Shown: positions 44,991 through 55,929 of the stretch, piece after piece
How the letters are laid out: every line of letters starts with the position of its first letter
Numbering within the stretch: the first letter of the stretch is position 1
Source of the DNA: Elmis aenea
Taxonomy: Eukaryota > Arthropoda > Insecta > Coleoptera > Elmidae
Reading direction: 5' to 3'
Length of the DNA stretch: 64,000 bases
Assembly (NCBI GenBank): GCA_947652605.1
Contig: OX393581.1
Location: forward strand, 46,523,924 to 46,587,923
The notes under the pieces: model-generated
Databases searched by the model: none
The model's input: the letters and a program-made list of their open reading frames with translations, nothing else
What the model was told of the DNA's origin: nothing
Made by a program: the position numbers and the translations under genes

Positions 44991-46260
44991 CTAGTAAAAC
45001 TTACTTACCTGATAAACGCGGCATTCCGTCTGAAATATATGCCAGACGTCTGGAAAGTGGGTAATTGTGATTGCCAAACCTGATAAACCTCCGAACGATG
45101 TCTCATCATACAGACCTATTTCGCTACTCCCAATAGTGTAAAAATTATTCGAAAAACTGCTCCTGAAGCGATAAAAAACAATTATAGAAAGCAAAAACCT
45201 AATTCCTAATCACCAGTTTGGATTCAGGAACAGGCACTCGACAATCGATCAGGTTCATCGAATGACGGACATCATTGGAAAAGGGTACGAAGAAAAGAAA
45301 ATATGCTCAGCCATATTCCTAGACGTAGCCCAGGCGTTTGACAAAGTCTGGCATGAAGGTCTAGAGAAGAAGCTAAAGAACATGTTGCCAAAACAATATG
45401 CCAAAATATTAAAATCTTACATATCCGATCGAATTTTTCGTGTCAAGCAAGAGAGAGATTACTCGAACATGAGATATATAAATGTAGGAGTACCCCAAGG
45501 CAGTGTTTTGGGACCTATTTTTTACTTGCTGTACACTTGCGACATTCCACAGGTTCAGAACGTCACAATTGCAACTTTTGCTGACTATACAACCACCTTG
45601 GCAATTGGCAAGGACAATAGAGAAACAGCTGCTAAACTTCAAGAAGCATGCAACAGAGTAACCGATTGGACTAATGGTGCCTGTCCACCTGAGAGTAAAC
45701 TACTCTCGATAGCAGCGTCGCCAAGGATACAGCCCCTGAGAGTAACTCGCGATTGGCTGTATCCTTGGCGACGCTGCTATCGAGAGTAGTTTACTCTCAG
45801 GTGGACAGGCACCATAAGAGGTGGACAGTAAGAATCAACGAGAGTAAATCAGCGCATATTGACTTTACCTACAAGCAAAATGAAAAATTGCCGATATCAA
45901 TAAACAATGCCAAAATCCCAGATTGCGATACACCAAAATACCTGGGAATGAATCTGGATATTTGTCTTCAATAGAAATAACACATAAAGAAAAATCGAAA
46001 AGAACTTGAACTTAAATACAAAAAAAATATACTTTTTGATTGGAAGAAAATCACAATTGTCTGTGCATAATAAGATTCTTCTATACAAATTACAAACAAA
46101 TACTAAAGCCAGTCTGGACTTATGGGGTTCAGCTCTGGAGATGTGCAGCCAAAAGCAACATAGATAAGATCCAAGTCTTTCAAAATTGAGTACTCCAAGG
46201 TATTGTCAATGGAAAAATACCTAGTCTTTAAGAACCTTAGAATAGAATTGTAGGTTAGTC
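44991..46260 (+). pseudogene. Jockey-like LINE reverse transcriptase, frameshifted
   Basis: Traces begin with LINAAFRLKYMPDVWKVGN and 'SYRPISLLPIV' (44995-45150). The main frame 45262-45789 reads CSAIFLDVAQAFDKVWHEGL, VGVPQGSVLGPIFYLLYTCD, and ATFADYTTTLAIG. The catalytic FADD is FADY here (GAC TAT at 45583-45588), which should abolish activity. After the MITE at 45675-45814 the frame resumes WTVRINESKSAHIDFTYKQ and PKYLGMNLD. The end carries LLYKQILKPVWTYGVQLWR (about 46075-46135). Several stops are present. Confidence 0.88.
45675..45814. mobile_element. 140-bp Harbinger-like MITE with perfect 60-bp arms
   Basis: Left arm 45675-45734 (TGGTGCCTGTCCACCTGAGA...) and right arm 45755-45814 are perfect reverse complements over 60 bases, separated by 20 bp. 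TAA flanks both sides (45672-45674 and 45815-45817), the 3-bp TWA target typical of PIF/Harbinger. It sits inside the Jockey coding sequence, between the TDWTN and (K)RWTVRINE codons. Perfect arm identity suggests a recent insertion or gene conversion between arms. Confidence 0.9.
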
Positions 46261-47572
46261 TCCCTAAACTAATAACAATATTTTAAGACAGAGGGGGAAA
46301 AAAGAAGAAGAAGACAAGATGATACATATTCAGTATTTTTGGTTTGTAGTTAATTGTGAAGGCGTTTCAAATAGCATATATTCTGAACCCATATTTCTAT
46401 TACATTTTTTTGTAGAAGTTTAACACCAAGTAAAGACGTGGTATAAATAAAATGTTCTCAAAATTTTACTAAAATTAACTTTTAATTATTAATTTTGTAG
46501 GCTAATTTTTAATTAGCTTTTAATACAACAGTGTAAAAACAGCTTCATATAAAGTTTTAATTATCAATTTAGGGTAAAATTCAGAATACACTATTAAGCG
46601 CAGATTTATCTTTACTCAGCCATTTTTGTTAATTATTAATTTCCGACCTAATTATACAACTTTCCCTAAAATTCGGCTACCTCATCCATTTGTTAAAAAA
46701 CAGATGCATTTCTACAACCAAATGATGAATGTTTTTAATATCAAATAAACAGCATAAAAGTGTAGGTGTATTGGTGTCTATAAACATTTTGGTAAAAGTA
46801 CTGTGTTACTACGTACACCTTTGTTTAATATTTGTAATTAATTATTTTAAAAAACTTTTTATTTGTGACATGGCACTCTCAGTCGTAATTTTAATGCAAG
46901 GAGCGCCGTTATGGCTTCCCATTTCATATGTTTTTTAACGATCGTCGTATTAAAAAATGCTATGTGATTATTTTAGTGCAGCATATTAGGTTGACAATAA
47001 CTTTTTGGTGTTTATTATGCCATTACAGAGTCCCATTGCGTTTTATAAACCTATACTGATAATTAAAAACAAACTCATTACATTGCATTGCCTTTAAAGA
47101 GAGCGGATGAGAGTATAAAACTTAACAACTTGCTTGGTGTCGTAAAAATTTAAATCTCTATAGTTTATTGTTAATATGCACAAAATCCACAGGTTATTTA
47201 GGCTTTTACGAAACCATAACTTGTTATGAAATATTTTTACAGGCAGGAGTGTGCTGCCAAATCTTTAACAAACGGGTCGCTGATAATTTTTTTAATTTTT
47301 TTATAATCTACGAATGGCGTTTTTTAGATAAGGTCAAAAAAGTACCTAATTATTATTAACCATAAAATTAAAATAAAAGATAATTTCATAATTAGACTTA
47401 AAAATTTTAAATAAAAAATTATTAATCAACGCAACGTTTCTTCATTTGCAAAATAATTCTTCTGGAATCTGCTACTTGAAAAGTATTGTTGAATAACGCC
47501 TTTGTATAACATAACCCATTTTCGATTTTATATTTAGGTCATTTTATAAAAGATTTCTGTCTATTCCATAAT
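46261..47572. other. Unassigned AT-rich interval
   Basis: No recognisable element. Short open frames (46729-46938, 47168-47359) have the composition of chance frames. Confidence 0.35.
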
Positions 47573-47588
47573 ATAAACATTCAAAGTT

Positions 47589-48291
47589 AAAAGCTCTTGG
47601 CTCGTCGGAAGTAAACTCAGGACTTGTTCTGAACTGCATACAAGCACTCAACGTGCTGGGAAGCAGGAATAATGTTAAACTGGTATGGTGCCCAGGGCAC
47701 ACTAATATACCAAGGAACGAGAAGGCAGATCGCCTAGCCAAAATTGGCAGAGAGACACCTTTCTTCGGATCAGAACCCGCAGTTGGTACATCCTATGGAA
47801 CAGCCAAGCGGTGTGTTATTGACATATTAATACAAGGGCATAATGCTCATTGGGAAAAAGTTGCAGGACAAGCCTATTCCAAGGCTATCCTGTCAATGGT
47901 CTCAAAAAAAAAAGAGAAAACAAATGCTCAGGATGAGCAGAGCAGACATCAGAGCAGCCACAGGACTCGTCACAGGACACTGTGGGCTAAACAAACACTT
48001 CTACATAATAGGGCTCTCAGAGCGATATATGTAGAGGATGTGGTGAAGAAGACGGAGAAACTCCTCCACGTAATATGCCAGTGTGAAGGATTCACACCCT
48101 ATCGGCGTAGACTTCTAGGGATGGAAAAAGCCAACCAAGAAGAGTTAAGAAAAACACCCTTAAAGAAAATCCTGGAGTTTTTCAAAAACACAGGACTTCT
48201 TTAAGGGGCTATCACCAGAGGGTACAATAGACTAATAGGTCGCAGTACAGGAACCCGAAAGGGGACCACCTCCGCGGAAATAATAATAATA
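47589..48291 (+). mobile_element. 5'-truncated LINE with 16-bp target duplication
   Basis: The 16-bp direct repeat ATAAACATTCAAAGTT lies at 47573-47588 and 48292-48307. The inserted 703 bp begin within the RNase H domain and end with GGACCACCTCCGCGG and an AAT-repeat tail, as expected for target-primed reverse transcription with 5' truncation. The remnant at 2752-4096 belongs to the same family. Confidence 0.93.
47653..48204 (+). pseudogene. LINE RNase H domain and C-terminus
   Basis: The 183-codon frame starts inside the RNase H fold. VWCPGHTNIPRNEKADRLAK carries the conserved His and the last acidic residue of RNase H1-like domains. A frameshift in a long A-run at about 47908 moves the zinc-knuckle-like C-terminus to another frame (SRADIRAATGLVTGHCGLN at 47843-48034). 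The frame then returns for HVICQCEGFTPYRRRLLG and the terminal FFKNTGLL. RNase H at this place points to an I-type LINE. Both shifts make it non-functional. Confidence 0.88.
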
Positions 48292-48307
48292 ATAAACATT
48301 CAAAGTT

Positions 48308-49762
48308 TCTTGGGGTTATATTTAAGACAAATGAGTTTACCAAAGTGTGGACCATGAACCCCTGATGTTCGCGATAAGGTTCCAAGGGGTACACGTCAGA
48401 AGTTTTTATTTTACTTTAGCATTTTTGAGCTGTAGAAAACTATCCCAAACTAGGCCTTCGGCCGGTAAGACTAAACTTTCAAAAGAGGTACGAGATGGCT
48501 GTAAGTTTGGTAAACACTGATCTAGGTGGTAAGAAACTCTGTTTATTTATTTTTAAATGATTCACTTTTAAAATTTATAATGTCCTACATTACCTATTGA
48601 TGCTAAAGATTGTAGTAGTGTGGTTTACAATGAAAATATTTGGATATTCAAAACACTTATTTTACTTTCATAAAGCGTTTGTTGTTAATTAAGAATGCTG
48701 TAAAAAGTAATTGCTGCTTATGATCGAACAAATCCTCTAATTTCGCAACGAAGTATTCAAGGATTGGCAACTTGAAAGTGGAAATAAAGTTATAAGATCG
48801 CGAACTCATACTCGGAGACGGATGCTAGAAAGTTTTGCGATCCAGTAAGTGTACAATAACTGTAATTGTTATAGGTAAAGTTGGCGCGGCGGTGATTTTA
48901 TATTCGTGGTCTATTTAATACGACCCGGCCATAATTTCAGGCTGACGTGTCTTCTGAAACTAAGTTTAACTCAGAAGTTTGGCGTCATTCAGTGAGGGCG
49001 GGCAACAGCCTGTGACGCCGCTTCGCTAACAATGGCTCAACAATGCGCACCTGCACGGGGCCGCGCCATTATCCTGATTGCGTCGCAGGAGTCACCTGTA
49101 CGGCCTGATTGATGGTTCTCTCAGCACTATACATGATTGCAAACGGGTAGACTGTGAGCGTGCTACGAGAAAACCCTTTCAGTTCGAAATTTTATAAAAC
49201 AGGGTATGTTGAACAACTCGCCGAGAACATTCTTTACTTTCTTCGCTATACTTTCAAACAGGAATAGCACAGGCGCTCCATCACCTAACTTTCCAACTAA
49301 ATTTATATCAAAGTTAAAGCATTGTAAATCTAATATCAGACTGCTTCTAATCAAAAGTAAGAGTTCGATAACTACATTACCCGAACGTGACTTACAAGCC
49401 ACCTTCTTGCTTTTCCTGCCGGATGTGATCCATACGTGTAGAAAATAGCAAATTACCACTAAATACCCTCTGGAAAACAGTAAACTTCACCTGCAACGAC
49501 TATCATCACATTTAGAAACGCGATTTAATAAAAAGACGTATTTAAATCACACATTTATTGCAAACTGGTTTTAAAATTGTACACATGAAAAAGCAAATAC
49601 ATTTTTGATCAAAAGATTTTTAAATATAATATCACAAAAGAAAAAATGATAACAAATAAAAATGTTCAAACCTGACATACATTGTTTTTTTTAATTATTT
49701 ATTTCATCCAACCAATAAACGTTTGAGTAAAACAGAAGAAAGGGAACAACATAGCAAATGGG
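48308..49762. other. Unassigned interval with GC-richer island
   Basis: GGACCATGAACCCCTG ending at 48365 may be a decayed hAT end. About 48880-49140 is richer in G+C (CCTGTGACGCCGCTTCGCTA, GGGGCCGCGCC) and free of transposon signatures. Confidence 0.35.
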
Positions 49763-49770
49763 CTTGCAGG

Positions 49771-50886
49771 CAGGGACGGACTGGCCCGCCGGGCAAATGC
49801 CCGGTGGGCCGATGGGTTCAAGAGTCGATGTCGGTGGCGTTAACACCAAATCATTTCCAAATCTAAATGAATTTTTCTACTACTATATAATCAGCTTTAT
49901 TTTACCAACTTTATAAAAAAATTCCGGGTGTTAGTGTTATATTTAGTGACTGTTTACGTCAGCGCATAAATAAAAAACCCTAAGGTGTACGGTCGATGTC
50001 TGCTGAGACTGTTGACAGCATTTGGGGAGGCTGCAGGCTACCAATACAAGTTTCTTTATTTTTTGTTCAGTGTGAAAATTGAATTAATTAACCAAGTAAG
50101 TTTCGTTGTTAAATTATAAGTGATATAAGCTAAAGTTAGACTGGACACGTATCACTAAATTTTTTAATATTGATATATTACACCTAACTTTCTTATTTTA
50201 AATGGCAACCATAATTGGCTTTGACATCAATCGAAAGCTTATTTTTTGCATTTTACAAAAATATATAATTTGCCTATGGTTGCTATTTAAAATAAGAACG
50301 TTAGGTGTAATATATCAATATTCGTATGAGTAAAAAAAATTCTATATAGCTATCTTATTAAGGACAAAAAACGATGCAAAAAATGTCTAAAGTTTTTCTT
50401 TATCTTCTCGTTTAAGCCAGACATTTAACATTTTTGAAAAGTGCCAAAAATCGGTTTTTGGCTATACATATTTCGAAAATTAAAAAAGATATCAAAAATC
50501 TGTCTACGGCAATAAATTTCTCTCGAAAAAATAAATCGAGAATACGCACTTAGTTTTTTTCTATCTTGAATAATAACCGAAATAGGCATCGAAAATAAGC
50601 CACCCTGTACAGTCTACAGGTAATACCTCTAAATTACACTATGGGTGGTTTCGACACCATTATTTTAAGTTGAAAAGCGTAAGTTAGGGTACATTTTTTA
50701 TACGTGATTTTCTTATGCGAATCCAATAACTTACTGGCAACCTTTAAGCAAATTTAATCTCGAAAACGCGGGGAGGGGGAAAAACAATCAATGCCATAAA
50801 AACGATATCGCGAAAGTTTATTTTACCTATGTGGGCCGATTTTGGATAAATTGCCCGGTCAGTTTTATGCACCCAGTCCGCCCCTG
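49771..50886. mobile_element. Non-autonomous hAT element
   Basis: The left end is CAGGGACGGACTGGCCCGCC. The right end, inverted, is CAGGGGCGGACTGGGTGCAT. The flanking 8-mers CTTGCAGG (49763-49770) and CTTGCAGA (50887-50894) form a hAT-type duplication with one mismatch. Inside are a 155-bp inverted repeat (50168-50322, TTGATATATTACACCTAAC arms) and a copy of the dispersed repeat at 50455-50603. No coding. Confidence 0.85.
50455..50603. repeat. Dispersed CAGGGTGG-type repeat inside the hAT element
   Basis: Matches 32785-32945 in order and orientation and ends GCCACCCTGTA. Its left end is not visible, so it is truncated or the family is longer than it appears. Confidence 0.7.
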
Positions 50887-50894
50887 CTTGCAGA

Positions 50895-51443
50895 GAAAGA
50901 AAGCAAACTCCAATGATACAAAAATTAGTTCTTGGAAAATTTTACGTTTCGTGAAACAACATGTCTGAGCTTAAAGGTGTCGAACAGAGCCGGCGTAAGG
51001 GGAGTAGGTTGGTCCTTATTTTTGAATTTAACATATTTTTATGCAGGACCTTCTCAATTTGTTCCTTTACATAAATAATTACTTCCGGTAAAATTTGGGA
51101 CCAATTGGTATTAACCCGTCTGCCACGCGGCTCAAAATCCGAAATAATTGTAAATAAGTTCAATTTCATAATTTCATAATTTTGTTTGATGTATAAACAA
51201 ACCCATTTCGACTGCAAAAAAGAGTGTCAACTTGTCTAGCGCTTGTTGCTTGTTAATATCTTTTCCATTTCTTTCCACCACACACGACTGTAACATCTCC
51301 TAATCGCATTGTGGTATAGAAGTAGAACTAGAATCGAAACTGTTCCATTCCCTAGCCAACCCGGCACATCAAAAAATTAAGAATATAGAGAAACAGAAAT
51401 AGAAAGGAAAGTGTCATAAAGCAGAAGAGCTGGAAATTGTATG
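50895..51443. other. Unassigned interval
   Basis: No recognised domain or repeat. The reverse frame 50942-51217 looks like chance. Confidence 0.35.
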
Positions 51444-51735
51444 TTTACTATTCGAGTCTTAGCAGCTCTAGAGAGGTGTAAGATCAGTGATGGGGATGCC
51501 ATTCATTTGTTGATAGCTTGGTAGATGCCGTTCATTTAAATCCAAACGAGTTTGTCATTAATCGATATCTTTTAAGAGAGCTCGAAAAAGATTTCACTGG
51601 ATATCAAGTCAAAATTAAACGAACTAAATTTAAACTTTGTGGTCATCCATTAGGATTCAAAAATGCTTCCAGACATAACTGGAAAAAAACAATGTTGATC
51701 GACTTCCAGTAATAGCTACAGCTTCTAAAGTTAAT
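51444..51735 (+). pseudogene. Remnant of an uncharacterised arthropod repeat-associated protein
   Basis: Across two or three frames one reads RVLAALERCKISDGDAIHLL, then VDAVHLNPNEFVINRYLLRE, then VIH, a stop in place of W, and DSKMLPDITGKK ending in DRLPVIATASK. This order resembles a protein found in many arthropod genomes with the pattern 'ALDR.K.SDR.A....A..A..LG.....L.INRSSI.R' followed by 'VVHWDGK.LPD.TG...VDRLPV...G'. I know that pattern from memory and cannot name the family; it is probably transposon-encoded. The trace is cut at 51748 by a foldback arm. Confidence 0.45.
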
Positions 51736-51748
51736 TTTTTTTTTATTA

Positions 51749-52190
51749 TGCGGGGTTTTTCTTAAGTATTGCAAAAAAATCGGGGGAGCTTTTATATTTT
51801 TTTTTTCCTTAGACGTCTCCTTTCGGAGTTACACCCCTTTAAAGAGGAGCGCTGAAATTACGTTTTTATTTTATTTTTTAAATTTTGATAAACGTAGGAG
51901 AATGATATTTGATAGATGTTTTGTACTTATTGAGAGGTTTCCCACAGTTATATTATTAATTATCTCCCACCTTCTCAAGGGGCTGATAAGCGCGACCGCT
52001 GCTGGTTTTTTATCAGAACTTTTTGACGGCTTGAAATGTTGCAATTTTAAAATTTCTTTGAAAACCAGTTTTATTTAGAAACTTTTTTTATTTTTTAACT
52101 TTTTTTGTCTACAGTTTTGGAGTAAAAAATTAAATGAGTGAACATGAACCAATAAATATTTTAAAATAAAACTATTCATTTTGGCAGTTA
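51749..52190. mobile_element. Foldback MITE arm (left), family of 20899-21794
   Basis: TGCGGGGTTTTTCTTAAGTA, then AGTTACACCCCTTTAAAGAG, TCTCAAGGGGCTGATAAGCG and CTATTCATTTTGGC, follow the left arm of the 20899 element in order. TA precedes it. The right arm is missing here. Confidence 0.82.
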
Positions 52191-53305
52191 ATGTTCATAT
52201 TGGCTAGAATTGACCTGTGTAAATCATTTTGAAGTTTTAAGAGATGACAACAGGTCACTGGGAATTGAAGAATTAACACTATTTTCGTTCGAAACTGTGC
52301 ACCCATATAATTATTACGATATAAAAAGTTTCCGTTATGTACCTACAGACATATATTTGTACCATTTTATGACTGATGTAAACTATAAAACTTGTAACTT
52401 ACCAGAAATATATTTTGATTTAAATACTATTTTTAAGTGGTCAATATTTCATCGAACCCTCTTTCCTTAAAATGTGTTTTCTGATCATTGCAAATACACT
52501 TCTGAATCTAAACTTTAAACATTTCTACTTAAATCGTCCGCAGATAAAGAAATAAAGCTATTCTTCTATATGTAACCAAAGCTGAATAGTAAGATAATTT
52601 AAGGAGAGAATGTTAGATAATAGTTTTGAACGCTGAACTCAGCAATCACGTGACAAATCCATAAACCACATGAGAATTACATATTCAGTATGGAATGTAA
52701 CGCGTACAATGAAATTTCCTCGTATTATCGTAAAGATGGGGGACATTTTCATTATTCTCGTACGATAATGGTGCGTGTAATCACTCGGTTCGTCTTAATT
52801 TGAGCGAAATTGTGTAGTCGAGCCCTTAACGAACGAATTGAAACAATGAAACAGCGCCCTGTTCTCGTACCGTGCGGGGGCTCAGGGACTGCATTAGCTT
52901 CAAAACGTCGCAATGTTCGCGAGCTCCATCATCATCTTCAGCGTAGATCGCCATTTGTCACCTGTGAAGTTCACGTGACAGCCTGCAGGTGGCTAATGGA
53001 TTTAATCTTCCCTCGTCGCTAAAGCCCTATGATCACTCTAAAGTCATGCACGTGCACATACATCATAAGGATATCAATATTTCTTGTCTTGTGACGGCGG
53101 TCCATACATTATGTTGCCTTACAGCATTGAAACTTGATAAATGAAGAAATGTACAAAGCGGCTGTTACATAAAATACTAACAGCTTCACAGGAAATAAGA
53201 GGCTTTTTCATTCGAGGAATATTCTTCGACAAACTGAATACATTTTTTATTTAAGTAAAGAATTGTGTTCTTTTACTATTTTGCGATTTTAAGCAACTTG
53301 CATCC
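52191..53305. other. Interval between foldback arm and piggyBac, GC-richer in part
   Basis: The 52210-52470 frame has no recognisable domain. About 52790-53060 is richer in G+C and contains CACCTG, CACGTG and CAGGTG E-box-like hexamers within 40 bp (52960-53000). No element recognised. Confidence 0.35.
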
Positions 53306-53309
53306 TTAA

Positions 53310-54791
53310 CCCGGCAGCGGTGGCGCCGGGTCTCTCAGACTCGAGCGTCACAAGATTTTGTGTAAAAAGGTAAAGGGTGGAAGTACACTTTACCGCCTTT
53401 CAGTACCCTCCTAAAGTGCAGTACGTTAGCGATTAGTGCAGAAAGTACAGTGCGAAATTTTTTTTTTCATACTTTTTGAAGCCTTTTGGGTCTGTCAGAC
53501 CACTAACGGAACGTTTATATCACGTTCAATAGTCCACGAATAGGCCTGTTTTCATCACTTTTGGTAAGTATAGTTTATATCAAGATATTATGCGATTTTC
53601 TGGTTTTGTAGCTAATTAGGTAACTGTTATCAGCTTAGCAAGAGTACTTCTAAGAACTGACCTGTTTATACCTTTTGTCTACACCAACAGGGCAATAACA
53701 TCAGGACCCTATATATAATAAATTACTTTATTGTAAATTATACAGAATTTTAGTACATTTTGTTTATATTGTCACAGGGAAACTCAATTAATACAAACAA
53801 GTTATTGTGGATGAAATATTCCTGGAATTCGGTTCGGTCCTACTAATGCCTGTAGGTTCTAGTATGTTTGGATTTCAGGAAAACATGACAATAGTATCCT
53901 ACGTTCCCAAAAAGTACAAAAATGTTATCCTGACTTCAAGTATGCACCATGATGATCAAATAGACGAATCAACTGGATACAAGTGTAAGCCCGAAATCAT
54001 TACATTTTATAATGCCACCAAGGGAGGAGTGGACACGGTTGACGAACTACAATGTGGCTCGAAACACCAGAAGGTGGCCAATGGTGCTTTTTTATGCACT
54101 TATGAATGTGGAAGGCATAAATTCCCAAATAATTAACGTATCAAACGACCAAAATACTAAAATCGTTCGAAGAATATATATAAAACGTTTAGCAGTGGAC
54201 CTAGTGGACCAGCACATGAAGCGTCGTTCGTTATTGGAAAACATTGCTCCAGTAATTCGGCAAAGACGTCAAGAAGTAGCAGAAACTTCAGGGGAAGTTT
54301 GCAATCTTGCGCAGGAGGTTCCAGTCGGCAAAAAAAGATGTCATTTGTGCAAAAACGATAACAAAACACGTTACTTTTGTAAATTGTGTAAAAAAAAAAT
54401 GTATGTCTGAAGCATGCAGAATTTCGCTGCCCTATGTGTGTGACACTGCCCGAAACTAGTTTGTAATGTCTCATAATGTGTTATTTAACAAAAAAAAATT
54501 TTTTTGTATTTTTATCATTCATCAAATAAATTTTTAATTTCAGTTTGCATATGTTTTATTTCTTCCATTTTAAGACACATTGGTATTTTTTTGAATTTCT
54601 CATAACAAAGTTATGTGACAGCTTTAAAAACAATTCTGTATATAAAAAATATAGCTGGGTATTGGGTAACAGGAACACACAAAAAACACAAATTTTATAT
54701 GGTAGTTGATTAATACATTGTTTCTAATAGTGGGTCTGTCAGACCCAGCGCTACCGCTCGTGAAATGCAAAAGGGCGCCACCACTCCAGGG
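53310..54791 (+). mobile_element. piggyBac-like element, internally deleted
   Basis: TTAA (53306-53309, 54792-54795) flanks termini CCCGGCAGCGGTGGCGCC and, inverted, CCCTGGAGTGGTGGCGCC. GGTCTGTCAGACC palindromes lie at 53489-53501 and, extended to TGGGTCTGTCAGACCCA, at 54731-54747. The coding part begins in the last third of the transposase, so about the first two thirds are deleted. Confidence 0.92.
53807..54468 (+). pseudogene. piggyBac-like transposase C-terminal third, two frameshifts
   Basis: The first frame reads SSMFGFQENMTIVSYVPKK, VILTSSMHHDDQID and EIITFYNATKGGVDTVDEL (53860-54045). A shift then leads to NVARNTRRWPMVLFYALMNV and GKKRCHLCKNDNKTRYFCKL (to 54400). A second shift in the A-run at 54390 gives VCSEHAEFRCPMCVTLPE. 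GGVD and 'TRRWPMVLFY' are piggyBac hallmarks; GGVD..D carries the last catalytic Asp region. The terminal Cys-rich stretch is the family's C-terminal finger. Both shifts and the missing N-terminus make it inactive. Confidence 0.9.
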
Positions 54792-54869
54792 TTAAATCGT
54801 CACGATACAACCTTAATACTTAAATTCCGCTAACTTTTATAACCCCAGTGAATATTTCATTTTAACCAC

Positions 54870-55299
54870 CAAAATGCATCGTTTTATTTTAGAATATTTA
54901 ATGGTTAATGTTTACTTAATTTATTTCTTACGCAAGAGCTGAAGGTTTTCCCAAAAAAGCTAAAAAATAAAATAAGTTTCTAAATAAACCAAGCTTTTTT
55001 TATTGCAAAATTTCAAGCCTCCAAAAAGTTCTGATGAAAAAACCAACAGGAGTCACACTTTTCAGCCCCTTGAGAAGGTGGGTGATGATTAAAAATATAA
55101 CTATGGGAAATAAATATAAAACATCTACCATATATCATTCTCCTACATTTTTATCCAAATTTGAGAAATAAAATAATTTTACCGCTCCTCTTTAGTGAGG
55201 TGTACCGTCTAAGAAAAAAAAATATGTAAAAGCCTCCCTTAATTTTCGATAAGGAAGTACCTCCCGATTTTTTTTGCCATGTTTTAGAAACGCACTGTA
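54870..55299. mobile_element. Foldback MITE arm (right), family of 20899-21794
   Basis: AAGTTCTGATGAAAAAACCA, TTTTCAGCCCCTTGAGAAGG, CCGCTCCTCTTTAG and the terminal GTTTTAGAAACGCACTGTA mirror the left arm at 51749-52190. TA follows. It directly abuts a LINE fragment. Confidence 0.82.
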
Positions 55300-55302
55300 T
55301 AC

Positions 55303-55565
55303 ATATAGTGACCATTTTACAGCCCGTGGCCGCTGGTCGCATCGTAATCGCCATTTTCTTTTGTTTTGCATGAAATCTTCTTCAAGGTCTGTTTTTTTCA
55401 TCTCCGTCTCTATTTCGTCTTTCCAGCGCGTTCTTGGTCTTTCTCTACTTCTTTTTCTCTTTGGGGTCTACTAATATATTAGTTTGGGTATTCTTTCTTT
55501 TTCCATTCTCTTAATGTGGCCGTACCATAGTAATTGTTTCTTTTCCACGTTTGGTGTGGACGTTC
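55303..55565 (-). pseudogene. LINE C-terminal fragment
   Basis: Reverse-strand frames read KKQLLWYGHIKRMEKERIPK, RSRERPRTRWKDEIETEMKK and DFMQNKRKWRLRCDQRPRAV, with one or two stops. The 'GH..RM...R.P......RP..RW.DE' pattern is the end of RTE-like LINE proteins. The left end is cut by the MITE arm, which appears to have inserted at a TA in this LINE. Confidence 0.75.
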
Positions 55566-55929
55566 TAACGGATGGGACCGTCGTAGCGAAAGGGTTAAAG
55601 AGATACATTTTAACAATCGTTTAAAAACTCCAACAAAACAGCAAACACTCCAACAAAATCAGTCAAACTGAAATCATTTTATGAAATAAAATAAATAACA
55701 AATATTTGTCCAAAAAGTATTTATAAGTTGGTGGTATCTATCTACATTCATACTCCTCAGCTTTATAATTATCCATTTTACCATCGAAGCAGGTTTTGAA
55801 GACCATAAATGCATTTTCCAATCAAAAATATTCATTACAATGTCGGCAACAATCTTATACTTGTATCTGTTATAAATTTTCATTTATACAGCTACAAAAG
55901 AATAAACTATCTACCAGTGTATCTAAATA

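Noticed and set aside
49163..49459. 98-codon reverse and 80-codon forward overlapping frames
   Set aside because: Mutually antisense, no domain, no transposon context.
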